From Rhodospirillaceae bacterium (lineage in GTDB: Bacteria > Pseudomonadota > Alphaproteobacteria > Rhodospirillales > UBA2165), in NCBI GenBank assembly GCA_018674495.1, contig JABHAA010000090.1, positions 1 to 64,000 of the forward strand: 64,000 bases of DNA. Reading direction: 5' to 3'. The position numbers were made by a program, and so were the translations under genes. The notes beneath the pieces are model-generated. The model was not told the origin of the DNA, searched no databases, and saw nothing but the letters and a program-made list of their open reading frames with translations. This document shows, piece by piece, positions 43,883 through 51,978 of the stretch (within the stretch, counting starts at the first letter, position 1; every line of letters begins with the position of its first letter).

Positions 43883-44779
43883 ATGATAACAACCAACGGC
43901 AATCGCAATCTGGCCGGCATCGGCTTTATGGTACTGGGCATGCTTGGCATGGGCGGCGTCGACGCCTTTGGCAAATGGCTCGTCACCGCCGATTATTCGC
44001 CGATCCAGGTGATCGCCGTGCGCGGCTGGATGATTACCGCCGCCATGCTGATCTGGGCGCTGGCCAGCGGCCGGGCGCGGCAATTGACCACCCGGCGCCC
44101 AGCCGCCCATGGGGTGCGCATCCTGGTCAGCATTTGCGGTCCGCTGTTCATGTTCACCGCCCTCGCCTCGTTGCCCCTGGCCGACGTGACCGTGGTCATT
44201 TTCGGATCACCCTTCGTGACCGCCGCCTTGGCGGTGCCCCTGTTCGCCGAGCGTGTCGGCCGCCACCGCTGGGCCGCCATCGCCATCGGTTTCCTAGGTG
44301 TCGCCATCGCCATGCGCCCGGGCAGCGATTTGTTCCGCCCGGAGATATTGTTTGCGGTGGCGGCTGGCATATCCTTTGCCGGCATTAACCTGACCGCCCG
44401 CTGGTTGCGCGATACCGAAACCACATTCCAGCTCGTGTTTTTCCTGATGGCCGGCATCACCGTGATCGCCAGCTTAGGCTTGCCCTTTGTCTGGCGCCCG
44501 ATGCCGCTTACCGATCTGGTCCTGTTCGGAGGCATGGCGGCTGCGACTCTGTTCGGCTACATCTTCATGACACACGCTTTTGTCGTCGCGCCGCTCGGCG
44601 TGGTGGCGCCGTTCGAATATACGGTGCTTATCTGGGCGGTGATCTGGGGTTTCGTGATCTGGGGCGAATTGCCGGGCGCGTTCATCTGGAGCGGCGCGGC
44701 GGTCATCGTCGCCAGCGGGCTCTACCTTTTGCACCGGGAAGTAAAAGCCGGAAAACCGGATCAGGCCGGCGCCTCGTGA
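43883..44779 (+). CDS. DMT (EamA) superfamily transporter
   Basis: The 298-residue protein has about ten transmembrane helices in two EamA repeats. The first repeat contains FGKWLVTADYSPIQVIAVRG then FTALASLPLADVTVVIFGSP; the second has VVAPLGVVAPFEYTVLIWAV and WGELPGAFIWSGAAVIVASG. This RhaT/YdcZ-like type usually exports or imports amino acids or metabolites. The ATG at 43883 is where homology starts. It is divergent from the formate channel across 114 bp; no specific substrate is indicated. Confidence 0.86.
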   Translation: MITTNGNRNLAGIGFMVLGMLGMGGVDAFGKWLVTADYSPIQVIAVRGWMITAAMLIWALASGRARQLTTRRPAAHGVRILVSICGPLFMFTALASLPLADVTVVIFGSPFVTAALAVPLFAERVGRHRWAAIAIGFLGVAIAMRPGSDLFRPEILFAVAAGISFAGINLTARWLRDTETTFQLVFFLMAGITVIASLGLPFVWRPMPLTDLVLFGGMAAATLFGYIFMTHAFVVAPLGVVAPFEYTVLIWAVIWGFVIWGELPGAFIWSGAAVIVASGLYLLHREVKAGKPDQAGAS

Positions 44780-45084
44780 AGCCAACGCCGGATCACCATC
44801 AAGGACCGTTCCGGATAGCGCTCGATCAGCATGGCCACCCGGCGCGCCAGCTTGGTTCTCACTTTGGCTTCGAATTGGGGGGCGGCGCTTGAAATACGAA
44901 TGCCGCGGGTTGATGGCCGCATGGGCGCCGAATTTCCCGCCCGTGCCCTGGCCGGGGGTGATGGGCGCACCGGCGGCGGAGCTACTCCTAACGGCACCAC
45001 CAAGGCCAGACGCGGCAGGACGGGTAGCACCACGACGCCGAAAAACACGGCGGTAACGATGGCGATGGCGGCACTTTCGATCAT
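44761..45084 (-). CDS. small single-pass membrane protein with FliF-C-like tail, unknown function
   Basis: The 107-residue protein has one N-terminal helix (IAIVTAVFFGVVVLPVL), a proline/arginine-rich linker, and the C-terminal RRVAMLIERYPERSLMVIRR followed by WLHE. That tail resembles the FliG-binding end of the flagellar MS-ring protein FliF, which typically reads x(K/R)NPxxAxxxxRxWL. No flagellar genes are nearby and the ring-forming domain is absent. The resemblance is short and may be chance. It overlaps the convergent DMT gene by 19 bp. Confidence 0.55.
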   Translation of the reverse strand: MIESAAIAIVTAVFFGVVVLPVLPRLALVVPLGVAPPPVRPSPPARARAGNSAPMRPSTRGIRISSAAPQFEAKVRTKLARRVAMLIERYPERSLMVIRRWLHEAPA

Positions 45085-45112
45085 CCGCCAATGCTACCAG
45101 AAATGAGCCCGC

Positions 45113-45961
45113 TCAGATACCAATGCTTTCAGCCGCCGCGATGGTCCGGTACAGCCGTTCGATCACCGGCGCCTCCAATATCTCGCCGTCGATAACCACG
45201 AAGGCCTGGTCCTGGGCTTCGAACTTGGCGATCAATTCGCGCGCCCGGGCGGCCTCTTGTACACTCGGGCTGAAGGTCTCGTTGATGGCGGCGATCTGCT
45301 TCGGATGGATCGCGGTCTTTCCGGTAAAGCCAATGGTCTTGGCTTGGGTGGCCTCGGCGCGCAAACCAGCATCGTCATCCAGCCCGAAGAACGGCATATC
45401 CAGAAGATCGATGCCGGCGCTGGCCGCCGCGTGCACCAGCCGCCCCCTGGCATAGAGAAGCGCCTCCCAGCCGGGCTCGACACGGAGCGCTGCCGCCATA
45501 TCGAAGCCGCCGAATACAAACGAGGCCACCCGCTCATGGGCGCGCCCGATATCCATGGCGTGTTCCAGCGCCTCGCTGGTTTCCATCTGGATGTGGATTT
45601 GAAGATTTTCGTGGTGGCCCGTAGCGTCAATGGCGCTGATGATTTCGCCGACGCCCCGCACCTTGGGCAAAAGCATGCCGTCCGGCGCCTGATCGCTTGC
45701 GGCCACAGCGGCCAGATCGGCGCGGCCATAATCGGTGGCAAGGGAATTGATGCGCAACAGCCGCTCCGGCCCCCGCTCAGACCCGGCAAACAGGGCGATG
45801 GCCTGATGCCGCGCAGCTTCCTTGGCGTCACCGGCGACGGCGTCTTCCAGATCCACGCAGACCATGTCGGCGCCGCTGGCCATGGCCTTTGGAAATCGGT
45901 CGGGCCTGGACGCCGGGACATAAAGAAAACTGCGGCGCGGGCGTAATGTGTCATCCGGCAT
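45113..45961 (-). CDS. HpcH/HpaI aldolase / CitE-like acyl-CoA lyase
   Basis: The 282-residue TIM-barrel enzyme shows the CitE pattern: RRSFLYVPASRPDRFPKAMA, DMVCVDLEDAVAGDAKEAAR with the metal-binding acidic pair, IHIQMETSEALEHAMDI where Glu binds magnesium, and GKTAIHPKQI near the C-terminus. Relatives cleave citramalyl-CoA to acetyl-CoA and pyruvate, or malyl-CoA to acetyl-CoA and glyoxylate. It is divergent from the CoA-transferase at 46033 across only 71 bp, a layout that suggests shared control. The exact acyl-CoA is inference. Confidence 0.88.
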   Translation of the reverse strand: MPDDTLRPRRSFLYVPASRPDRFPKAMASGADMVCVDLEDAVAGDAKEAARHQAIALFAGSERGPERLLRINSLATDYGRADLAAVAASDQAPDGMLLPKVRGVGEIISAIDATGHHENLQIHIQMETSEALEHAMDIGRAHERVASFVFGGFDMAAALRVEPGWEALLYARGRLVHAAASAGIDLLDMPFFGLDDDAGLRAEATQAKTIGFTGKTAIHPKQIAAINETFSPSVQEAARARELIAKFEAQDQAFVVIDGEILEAPVIERLYRTIAAAESIGI

Positions 45962-46032
45962 GGTTCAAGCGGCCTTTATCATCTACTTTTGGAATCCTAA
46001 TCGAATAAATACCCATTCGGGAGAGATCGACA

Positions 46033-47157
46033 ATGCCGAATATGTTGGACGGGTTATTGGTCGTCGCATTGGAACAGGCGGTAGCGGCGCCCTATTGCTC
46101 GTCGCGGCTGGCCGATGCTGGCGCCAGGGTCATAAAAATTGAGCGTGCCGGCGGCGATTTTGCGCGCGGCTATGACGATGTGGTCAAGGGTCAGAGCGCC
46201 TATTTCGTATGGCTCAACCGGGGCAAACAATCGATCGAGTTGAACATCAAGGATGCAGGCGATGCCGCGCTGCTGGCGGCGATGATCGCGCGCGCCGACA
46301 TCTTCATCCAGAATCTGGCACCAGGCGCTGCGGCCCGGGCCGGCTTCGGGGCCACCGATTTGCGCGCCCGCCATCCAAGCCTGATCACCTGCGACATCAC
46401 TGGTTACGCTGAAGACGGGCCGTCCAGAGACATGAAGGCCTACGATATGCTGGTGCAGGCAGAAACCGGCCTCGCCTCGATCACCGGCTCGCCGGAAGCA
46501 CCGGGCCGGGTTGGCGTCTCGGTGTGCGATATCGCCGCCGGCATGCACGCCTATGAGGCCATCCTGCTGGCCCTTATCCAGCGCGGCGTTTCCGGCGAGG
46601 GTGCGTCCCTAAGCTGTTCGCTGTTCGACGGCATGGCCGATTGGATGGCGGTGCCGCTCTTACATCACGACTATGGCGGCAATGCGCCGAGACGGGTCGG
46701 TCTCCGCCATCCGTCGATCGCGCCCTATGCATCCTATCCCACCAAGGATGGCGGGAAAATAGTCATCTCCATCCAGAACGAACGGGAATGGGCGCGCTTT
46801 GCCGGCGAGATTATGGAGCAGCCGGAATGGGCCGACACCGGTCCATACACGGACAACAAATCCCGGGTTGCCAATGTGGCAGAATTGGATCGCCTGATCG
46901 CGGAGCAGTTTGGAAAAGAAGAAACGGTTGCCATGGCGGCAAAGCTGTTGGCCGCCGGTATCGCCTTTGGCCGGGTAAATTCGGTAGCCGGACTGTCATC
47001 CCATGGGGATTTACGGCGCACGGTCATCGAAACGCCGGCCGGTCCGGTGCAAATTCCGGCGCCGCCAGCCCGTTTTGGTAATGAAGGTGATGCATCGCTT
47101 GGCCCGGTCCCGGCAGCCGGCGAGCATAACGATCTCATTCGAAGCGAATTTTCCTGA
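46033..47157 (+). CDS. CaiB/BaiF family CoA-transferase
   Basis: The 374-residue class III CoA-transferase starts MPNMLDGLLVVALEQAVAAP, has the core LNRGKQSIELNIKDAGDAAL, and a catalytic Asp in VGVSVCDIAAGMHAYEAILL. ASLSCSLFDGMADWMAVPLL follows. With the divergent CitE-like lyase it is the typical pair of itaconate (Ict/Ccl) or mesaconyl-CoA (Mct) metabolism; the third enzyme type, an Ich/Meh-like hydratase, is at 32655-33506. It is one of three members of this family in the window. Ends at a strong hairpin (47166-47195). Confidence 0.9.
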   Translation: MPNMLDGLLVVALEQAVAAPYCSSRLADAGARVIKIERAGGDFARGYDDVVKGQSAYFVWLNRGKQSIELNIKDAGDAALLAAMIARADIFIQNLAPGAAARAGFGATDLRARHPSLITCDITGYAEDGPSRDMKAYDMLVQAETGLASITGSPEAPGRVGVSVCDIAAGMHAYEAILLALIQRGVSGEGASLSCSLFDGMADWMAVPLLHHDYGGNAPRRVGLRHPSIAPYASYPTKDGGKIVISIQNEREWARFAGEIMEQPEWADTGPYTDNKSRVANVAELDRLIAEQFGKEETVAMAAKLLAAGIAFGRVNSVAGLSSHGDLRRTVIETPAGPVQIPAPPARFGNEGDASLGPVPAAGEHNDLIRSEFS

Positions 47158-47165
47158 ATGAAAAA

Positions 47166-47195
47166 GGCCATGCGATCCAGCGGGACCGCATGGCC
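47166..47195 (-). terminator. Rho-independent terminator of the OmpA-lipoprotein gene (possibly bidirectional)
   Basis: A perfect 9 bp stem GGCCATGCG (47166-47174) / CGCATGGCC (47187-47195) encloses a 12 base loop. On the minus strand it is followed by TTTTT (complement of 47161-47165), so it ends the OmpA-like transcript. On the plus strand it is followed by GAAAAC only, a weaker end for the CoA-transferase. Confidence 0.8.
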
Positions 47196-47218
47196 GAAAA
47201 CTCTATGAAAACGCTGCT

Positions 47219-48091
47219 CTAGCGGCGGAAGATAACCACCACCCGCCGGTTCAGACGTTCACGCTTGTCGTTCGAGGTGGAAACCTGGGTCAGGTTTTCG
47301 CCAAAGCTGTCCACTCTAATTTTAGAGGTCGGAATGCCGGTTTTGATGAGCGCCGCCGCAACCGTTTGGGCGCGCATCCGGGACAGGCTATCGTTATAGT
47401 CGTTCGAACCGGACCGGTCGGTGTGACCACCCAGCATGATCGTGCCTGGCTTCGATTCCAAATGCGCCACGGCGATATCGATAATGCTTTTTTTCGCCGC
47501 GGCGTTGATGTCCATTTTATCGAAATCGAAATAGACGGTGAACGGTCCAGGCAATTTTTCCGGTGCAGGCATTGGCGCCGGCATTGGCTTCGGTGCGGCC
47601 TTGGCCATCATCGGCATTTTCAGCTTAGCCATCGCCGCATTGAACTCGGCGCGGCAGCGGATGATGTCTTCGGGCTGGAAATTTTCTTCCTGTTCCTGCA
47701 TCCAGCAATCGAACATTGCCTGGGCGCGTGCCGCGTGCTTCGGTGCGCGGCCCTTGGCGCCGCCTGCCAAGGCCTTGACGAGACGCTCCCGGGCGCCGCT
47801 CAATGCGCCAACCTTATTGGCGGGCAATGCACGCGCGGAAACCATCTGCGGCCCAAAATTCATGGCTTCGGCGGCCATCTTGCCGCGTTCCGCGAAGAAA
47901 ATCATATCGCCGATATCCGATTCGGAATATTCCGAACGCGACAGCTCTACATATTCTTTTTGCAGCGCTGCTTGAAAAGGCGTGCCCTTGGACGGCATTT
48001 TGGCAACCCGGTCAAAATCAGCGCCGCCAGCACATGCGCCCAGTACAATTAGGGCACCGCCCATAACCAAATGCGAATTTCTAAATCTCAT
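47219..48091 (-). CDS. OmpA-family lipoprotein
   Basis: The 290-residue protein starts with a lipoprotein signal: MRFRNSHLVMGGALIVLGAC, with Cys of the LGAC lipobox as the lipid site. The middle part is a helical stretch with a proline/alanine hinge (AKAAPKPMPAPMPAPEKLPG). The C-terminal 110 residues form an OmpA-like peptidoglycan-binding domain: FTVYFDFDKMDINAAAKK, GHTDRSGSNDYNDSLSRMRA and RVDSFGE, with NRRVVVIF at the end. It should anchor the outer membrane to peptidoglycan. A near-perfect AGGGAGG stands before ATG 48091. Confidence 0.9.
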   Translation of the reverse strand: MRFRNSHLVMGGALIVLGACAGGADFDRVAKMPSKGTPFQAALQKEYVELSRSEYSESDIGDMIFFAERGKMAAEAMNFGPQMVSARALPANKVGALSGARERLVKALAGGAKGRAPKHAARAQAMFDCWMQEQEENFQPEDIIRCRAEFNAAMAKLKMPMMAKAAPKPMPAPMPAPEKLPGPFTVYFDFDKMDINAAAKKSIIDIAVAHLESKPGTIMLGGHTDRSGSNDYNDSLSRMRAQTVAAALIKTGIPTSKIRVDSFGENLTQVSTSNDKRERLNRRVVVIFRR

Positions 48092-48374
48092 CGAAACCTC
48101 CCTTGAATAATGACACGAATCGGACAACGGCCTGGTAGCGGCCGCTCCGGTTGTTTCCCTCAAAGCAAAAATCGTTACACGTTTACAGTTAACGTTGGTC
48201 TTTGCGGCCAAGAATACAAATATGCAGGCCATTATTTTCCGGTTTTTTTTACTCACACCAATTCTCCGCCAATTCACATCCATTTACAATTTTTATATGT
48301 GCGCGCAATTCCCATGCAACATAGCCGAATTATTCTTCATCTTGGGACAAAGAGGAACAAGGGAATTTGGGATT

Positions 48375-48764
48375 ATGGCTACAAAATTACCGCAAGTGCT
48401 TTACGTCGAAGATGATCTGGTCAACCGGATATTGATGGAAGAAATATTCGTCCTAGCCGAGGATATGCAACTGATTATCGTTGAAAATGGCGCCGAGGCG
48501 CTGAATTTGGCCGCGAGCGAGGATATCGATGTGGTTATAACCGATATCCAGCTGCCAGGGACCAACGGCTATGAAATATTGGAAGCGCTCAGATCCTTGC
48601 CAAGAACCCATGAGGTTCCGGTCATCGCCTTGAGTGCCCTGGCCATGCGCTCGGATTTGGAGCGTGGCGCGACAGCCGGCTTTGCCGCCTATATCACCAA
48701 ACCCATGGATATCGGCTCAATGATCGCAACGGTCCGCGATTGCTGCACAGCCGCCGCCGCATAA
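48375..48764 (+). CDS. single-domain response regulator
   Basis: A 129-residue receiver: acidic YVEDDLVNR (residues 10-18), phospho-acceptor Asp57 in VVITDIQLPGTNGYEIL, Ser87 in VIALSALAM and Lys109 in YITKPMD. VNRILMEEIF after the acidic pair resembles receivers found at the end of hybrid kinases or DivK-like proteins. No DNA-binding part and no kinase nearby. The 283 bp upstream is AT-rich and shared with the divergent OmpA-like gene. In-frame sequence upstream of ATG 48375 is not homologous. Confidence 0.9.
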   Translation: MATKLPQVLYVEDDLVNRILMEEIFVLAEDMQLIIVENGAEALNLAASEDIDVVITDIQLPGTNGYEILEALRSLPRTHEVPVIALSALAMRSDLERGATAGFAAYITKPMDIGSMIATVRDCCTAAAA

Positions 48765-48820
48765 TCCGCCAGCCAATCGCGAGATCGCCAATTTAGGCCC
48801 AGATAGCGACGGGCGGGCAG

Positions 48821-49624
48821 TCACGATCCAGGCAACCAGCCGTCGCGCCAACCCAGCGTTTCAAGCGTGCCGCCGCTCGGCTCATATTCCGCAGCCACCC
48901 ATTTGTCGTAGCCCATCTTGTCGAGGGCCCCAAATAAAGCATCATGGTCGATGGTCCCTGTGCCAGGCTCGTTCCGGCCCGGCACGTCGGCAATTTGAAT
49001 ATTACCGATCAGATCCAAATGCGCCTCAATGGTTGCCGCCATATCGCCAGCGGAGGTACATCCTTCGGTAACGTAGCAATGATATGCGTCATATTCGATG
49101 CCAAGATTGGGATGGCCGATCTCGTCGATAAACGCCTTTACCTCGTTTGTCGTGGTGAGCAGCGAGTTTGGCCGGATATCCGGATTGAGGGCTTCGATCA
49201 GCACGGGAATGCCAAGCGCGGCCAGCGCTTCGGAGGCGATTTCCATGTTTTCGGAAAACACCGGCAGGGCTTCCGATTTTGAAACGCCATCGGGGGGCGT
49301 ATAGGCGGGCACCACCAGTCCGGTGGGGCGCAATTCGCCGCAATAGCGTTTCGCCGCCTCCAGGTTTTCTAAAAACGCCGCCCGTTTGCCCGGCGCCGCC
49401 GCCACCAGAGGCCCCATTTTCACACCTTCGCCGACGGCAATATTGATCACCGACATGGCGAGGCCGGCATCCTTCATGGCGCGCCCAATCTCGCCCGGGT
49501 CCAGATCATAGATAAAAATATATTCGACGGCGCCGAAACCGGCATCGGCGGCATCGCCTATGCGTGCCACTGGATCATCGTTTTCGGTAAACATCATGGT
49601 CAAGTTGGCTGAAAATTTGGGCAT
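48821..49624 (-). CDS. hyi: hydroxypyruvate isomerase family TIM-barrel protein
   Basis: The 267-residue protein begins MPKFSANLTMMFTE, the usual Hyi opening, and carries AGFGAVEYIFIYD, VLIEALNPDIRP and IEYDAYHCYVTEG, with Glu/Asp/His metal ligands, then NIQIADVPGRNEPGTG, which is diagnostic for the Hyi/OtnI group. It would interconvert hydroxypyruvate and tartronate semialdehyde in glyoxylate metabolism, or 2-oxo-tetronate in the OtnI branch. It is divergent from ridA over 98 bp. Together with the D-threonine-aldolase-like and CitE-like enzymes it points to C2/C3 acid metabolism, as inference. Confidence 0.85.
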   Translation of the reverse strand: MPKFSANLTMMFTENDDPVARIGDAADAGFGAVEYIFIYDLDPGEIGRAMKDAGLAMSVINIAVGEGVKMGPLVAAAPGKRAAFLENLEAAKRYCGELRPTGLVVPAYTPPDGVSKSEALPVFSENMEIASEALAALGIPVLIEALNPDIRPNSLLTTTNEVKAFIDEIGHPNLGIEYDAYHCYVTEGCTSAGDMAATIEAHLDLIGNIQIADVPGRNEPGTGTIDHDALFGALDKMGYDKWVAAEYEPSGGTLETLGWRDGWLPGS

Positions 49625-49722
49625 ATCCCGCTCCCGGTAAAATTCACTGGGGCTTGCCGCACCCCCTAGCCATCCGGTCTATTATGTCCCGAGACCGAAT
49701 TCAAAGGGAAAAGGATGAGATC

Positions 49723-50112
49723 ATGGAAAAACAGATTATCGACGTGCCCAGAAAAAAACCGGAAGGCCGCCCGGAAACGCCGCTCTCGCTCGCCGTAAAG
49801 GCCGGTGATTTCGTTTTCGTATCCGGCCAGCCGCCCACCGATTTCGCCACCGGCGAATTCGTCCACGGCGATATCGAGACCCAGACCCGCCAGTGCCTGG
49901 AAAACGTCAAAACCGTATTGGAAGCCGCCGGATCAAGTATGAAGAAGGTGGTCAAGGTTCAGGTCTTGTGCGCGAACGCCGCACACTTCCAGCGGGTAAA
50001 TGCCATCTACCGGCAATATTTCACCGAGGACTTTCCGGCGCGCTCCTTTATCACCGTCGGCTCCTGGCCCGGCGGATTTGATATAGAGATCGAGTGTATC
50101 GCGATTGCTTAA
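49723..50112 (+). CDS. RidA family protein
   Basis: The 129-residue protein has the RidA core: AVKAGDFVFVSGQPPTDFAT, ETQTRQCLENVKTVLEAAGS and FPARSFITVG with the conserved catalytic Arg of enamine/imine deaminases, ending IEIECIAIA. It would remove reactive 2-aminoacrylate-type imines made by PLP enzymes such as serine/threonine dehydratases. AAGGATGAG precedes ATG 49723. The stop overlaps the convergent DUF2461 gene by 4 bp. Confidence 0.88.
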   Translation: MEKQIIDVPRKKPEGRPETPLSLAVKAGDFVFVSGQPPTDFATGEFVHGDIETQTRQCLENVKTVLEAAGSSMKKVVKVQVLCANAAHFQRVNAIYRQYFTEDFPARSFITVGSWPGGFDIEIECIAIA

Positions 50113-50804
50113 AAGTCCGCATCCACGGCACGGCAAAGGAAGCGCATCAAGGGCGAGGCCGCCTTGAAGGTGGCCTCGACCTCATCCAAAAATTTGGCCG
50201 AGTTGGCGATTCTTGGTTTCTCGTGGCGCATGGCAAAAAAGCTTTTGCGCTTGATGTCCTCGATCAGCGGATGATCGCCATCGAAGCCCCTGGGCGGGCG
50301 CTTGAGGCCATCGCCGGCAATGCCGCCGAAGGTCTCTTTCAGCTTTTTGTTGCCGCTGGCCCGGCGCCAGCCCGCACTATCCTTGGCGATGGCTTCGCGC
50401 ACTGATTTCAGTTGCGGAGATGGCGGCATCCACATGCCGCCGCCAAAGATCACCTCGTCCGGGGCCAGGTGAATGTAGAATCCCGGCGCGTGGGCATCGC
50501 GCCCCAAATTGTGGCGGAACTGGCAGGCGGCGTGTTCCTTGTAGGGCCGCTTGTCCTTGGCAAAGCGCACATCGCGGTAGATGCGGAACATGGAGCCGCC
50601 GTTCGGCCTGGGATCGGCGACAAAATGACCGGATATGCGTTCCAGGCGGGGCGCCATGGCGGCGATCAGCCGGGATATAGGCGCCACAACATCTTCGCGG
50701 TAGCGCTCTTTATTGGCGTTGAACCAGGAGCGCTCGTTGTTGTTCGCCAGCTCGGTGAAGAAATCAAAAAAGCTGCTGGGAAACCCTTGAAAATCCTGGC
50801 TCAT
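50109..50804 (-). CDS. DUF2461 family protein
   Basis: The 231-residue protein matches DUF2461/TIGR02453: FFDFFTELANNNERSWFNAN, KERYREDV, then SMFRIYRDVRFAKDKRPYKE and the FYIHLAPDEVIFGGGMWMPP block. Its biochemical role is not known. It sits 16 bp downstream of the second GFA gene on the same strand, so the two may be controlled by the divergent HxlR regulator. Confidence 0.87.
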   Translation of the reverse strand: MSQDFQGFPSSFFDFFTELANNNERSWFNANKERYREDVVAPISRLIAAMAPRLERISGHFVADPRPNGGSMFRIYRDVRFAKDKRPYKEHAACQFRHNLGRDAHAPGFYIHLAPDEVIFGGGMWMPPSPQLKSVREAIAKDSAGWRRASGNKKLKETFGGIAGDGLKRPPRGFDGDHPLIEDIKRKSFFAMRHEKPRIANSAKFLDEVEATFKAASPLMRFLCRAVDADF

Positions 50805-50820
50805 AAATTCGCATCCCTAG

Positions 50821-51249
50821 TCATTTTCCGCCGCCGGCGGCATCGGGCATTTCGGCCATTCTTGGAAGCTCAGGGTCCAGATAATCCCAACTCGTGGCGC
50901 GCGAGGCGAACACCACCATTTGCGGTTTGAAGATTTCAGGATCGTCTAAGCTGCCTGCTGTAGGAAACAGCGCGTCGGGCATGCAGGAATTTTGCGAATA
51001 GACCCAGACCCCGCAAACGCCACAAAACCCCCTTGTTACGGTGTTGCCGCTATCGGCAGCATAGTCGTAAAAACTGGGATCACCGCTGATTGCCAACGCC
51101 GGTTTTGGCACCATCAAGTGTGACGCATGCCCGCTTCCGCTGTCTTTCTGGCAATCCCGGCACTGACAGTGCACGGCGGCCATTGGCTCGGCCGTGCACG
51201 TGTAGCGAACGGCTCCGCATTTACATCCTCCTTCGAATGGTACCGTCAT
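50821..51249 (-). CDS. GFA family zinc-binding protein
   Basis: A 142-residue CENP-V/GFA protein with FEGGCKCGAVRYTC, VHCQCRDCQKDSGSGHASHL and RGFCGVCGVWVYSQ for zinc. The gene starts at the edge of a 90 bp control region shared with the divergent HxlR-type regulator, the common arrangement where the regulator controls its neighbour. Substrate is unknown; formaldehyde-glutathione activity is only a family name. Confidence 0.86.
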   Translation of the reverse strand: MTVPFEGGCKCGAVRYTCTAEPMAAVHCQCRDCQKDSGSGHASHLMVPKPALAISGDPSFYDYAADSGNTVTRGFCGVCGVWVYSQNSCMPDALFPTAGSLDDPEIFKPQMVVFASRATSWDYLDPELPRMAEMPDAAGGGK

Positions 51250-51273
51250 GATCGTTCCTCCCCTTATCGGTAT

Positions 51274-51333
51274 GTCACTTGCAAATTTTAAGTGTCGGGA
51301 TATTATGGTAGTGACTTTTATTTTGCAAGTGAC
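51274..51333. promoter_or_regulatory. probable HxlR operator: 12 bp inverted repeat between the GFA and hxlR-type genes
   Basis: GTCACTTGCAAA (51274-51285) and TTTGCAAGTGAC (51322-51333) are perfect reverse complements separated by 36 bp. A shorter CACTT/AAGTG pair (51276-51280 and 51290-51294) and GTGACTT at 51311 add half-sites. The region is AT-rich and includes both divergent start regions, so a dimeric winged-helix regulator bound here could repress both genes. Confidence 0.7.
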
Positions 51334-51339
51334 TAATTT

Positions 51340-51708
51340 ATGGTAGTAAATTTCGCGCGCTCGCCCTGCCCGATCGCATCGACCCTGGACTTGGTCGGTG
51401 ACCGGTGGACCCTGGTCGTGATCCGCGACATGCTCAACGGAAAATCCCGCTATAACGAGTTCGCTGCTTCGCCTGAGGGTATCCCCACCAATATCCTGGC
51501 TGAGCGGCTGAAACGGCTAACCGAAAGTGGACTCGCAGAAAAACATCTGTATCAAGAGCACCCGCCAAGGTTCGAATACCGGCTGACCCACAAGGGTGCC
51601 GAATTGTTGCCCGTACTTCAGGAGATCTGCAGATGGGCCAACGTCCACATCCCGGACACCTGGATACCGCCGACGGCGTTCATGCGAAAGCGCCGGAAGT
51701 CCAATTAG
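51340..51708 (+). CDS. HxlR family winged-helix transcriptional regulator
   Basis: The 122-residue protein has the HxlR DNA-binding layout: CPIASTLDLVGDRWTLVVIR, DMLNGKSRYNEFAASPEGIP then TNILAERLKRLTESGLAEKH and the wing YRLTHKGAELLPVL. The conserved N-terminal Cys (CPI), the redox- or electrophile-sensing residue in HypR/QorR-type members, is present. No Shine-Dalgarno is visible before ATG 51340. It is divergent from a GFA gene, and the operator between them fits autoregulation and aldehyde or electrophile response. Confidence 0.92.
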   Translation: MVVNFARSPCPIASTLDLVGDRWTLVVIRDMLNGKSRYNEFAASPEGIPTNILAERLKRLTESGLAEKHLYQEHPPRFEYRLTHKGAELLPVLQEICRWANVHIPDTWIPPTAFMRKRRKSN

Positions 51709-51978
51709 CCGCATTTCCGCTGGATCGAGTTAAACTTGGCCCGCCGTTTCGGTTCCTTCCAGGAGTGCGAAGCGGACGGCCAAGATTTGCCGCGTGCTCA
51801 GATTACCGCTCAGGGATTATTCGGCGACCATCATGCTGCGTAGACGCGCAGAAGCTTCTACAGACATTGCACTCTTGCCACTAATTCCGGTTGATCTGGA
51901 TGCAACCTTGCCCTTAAATCGAATAGATATCTAGCCGCTACGCGATTTGGAATATACTCTTGTACGACGGGGGATCGA

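Noticed and set aside
51709..51978. Open readings between the HxlR gene and the 108-residue gene
   Set aside because: Arg/Cys-rich translations that extend from inside the HxlR gene in another frame; nothing recognisable.
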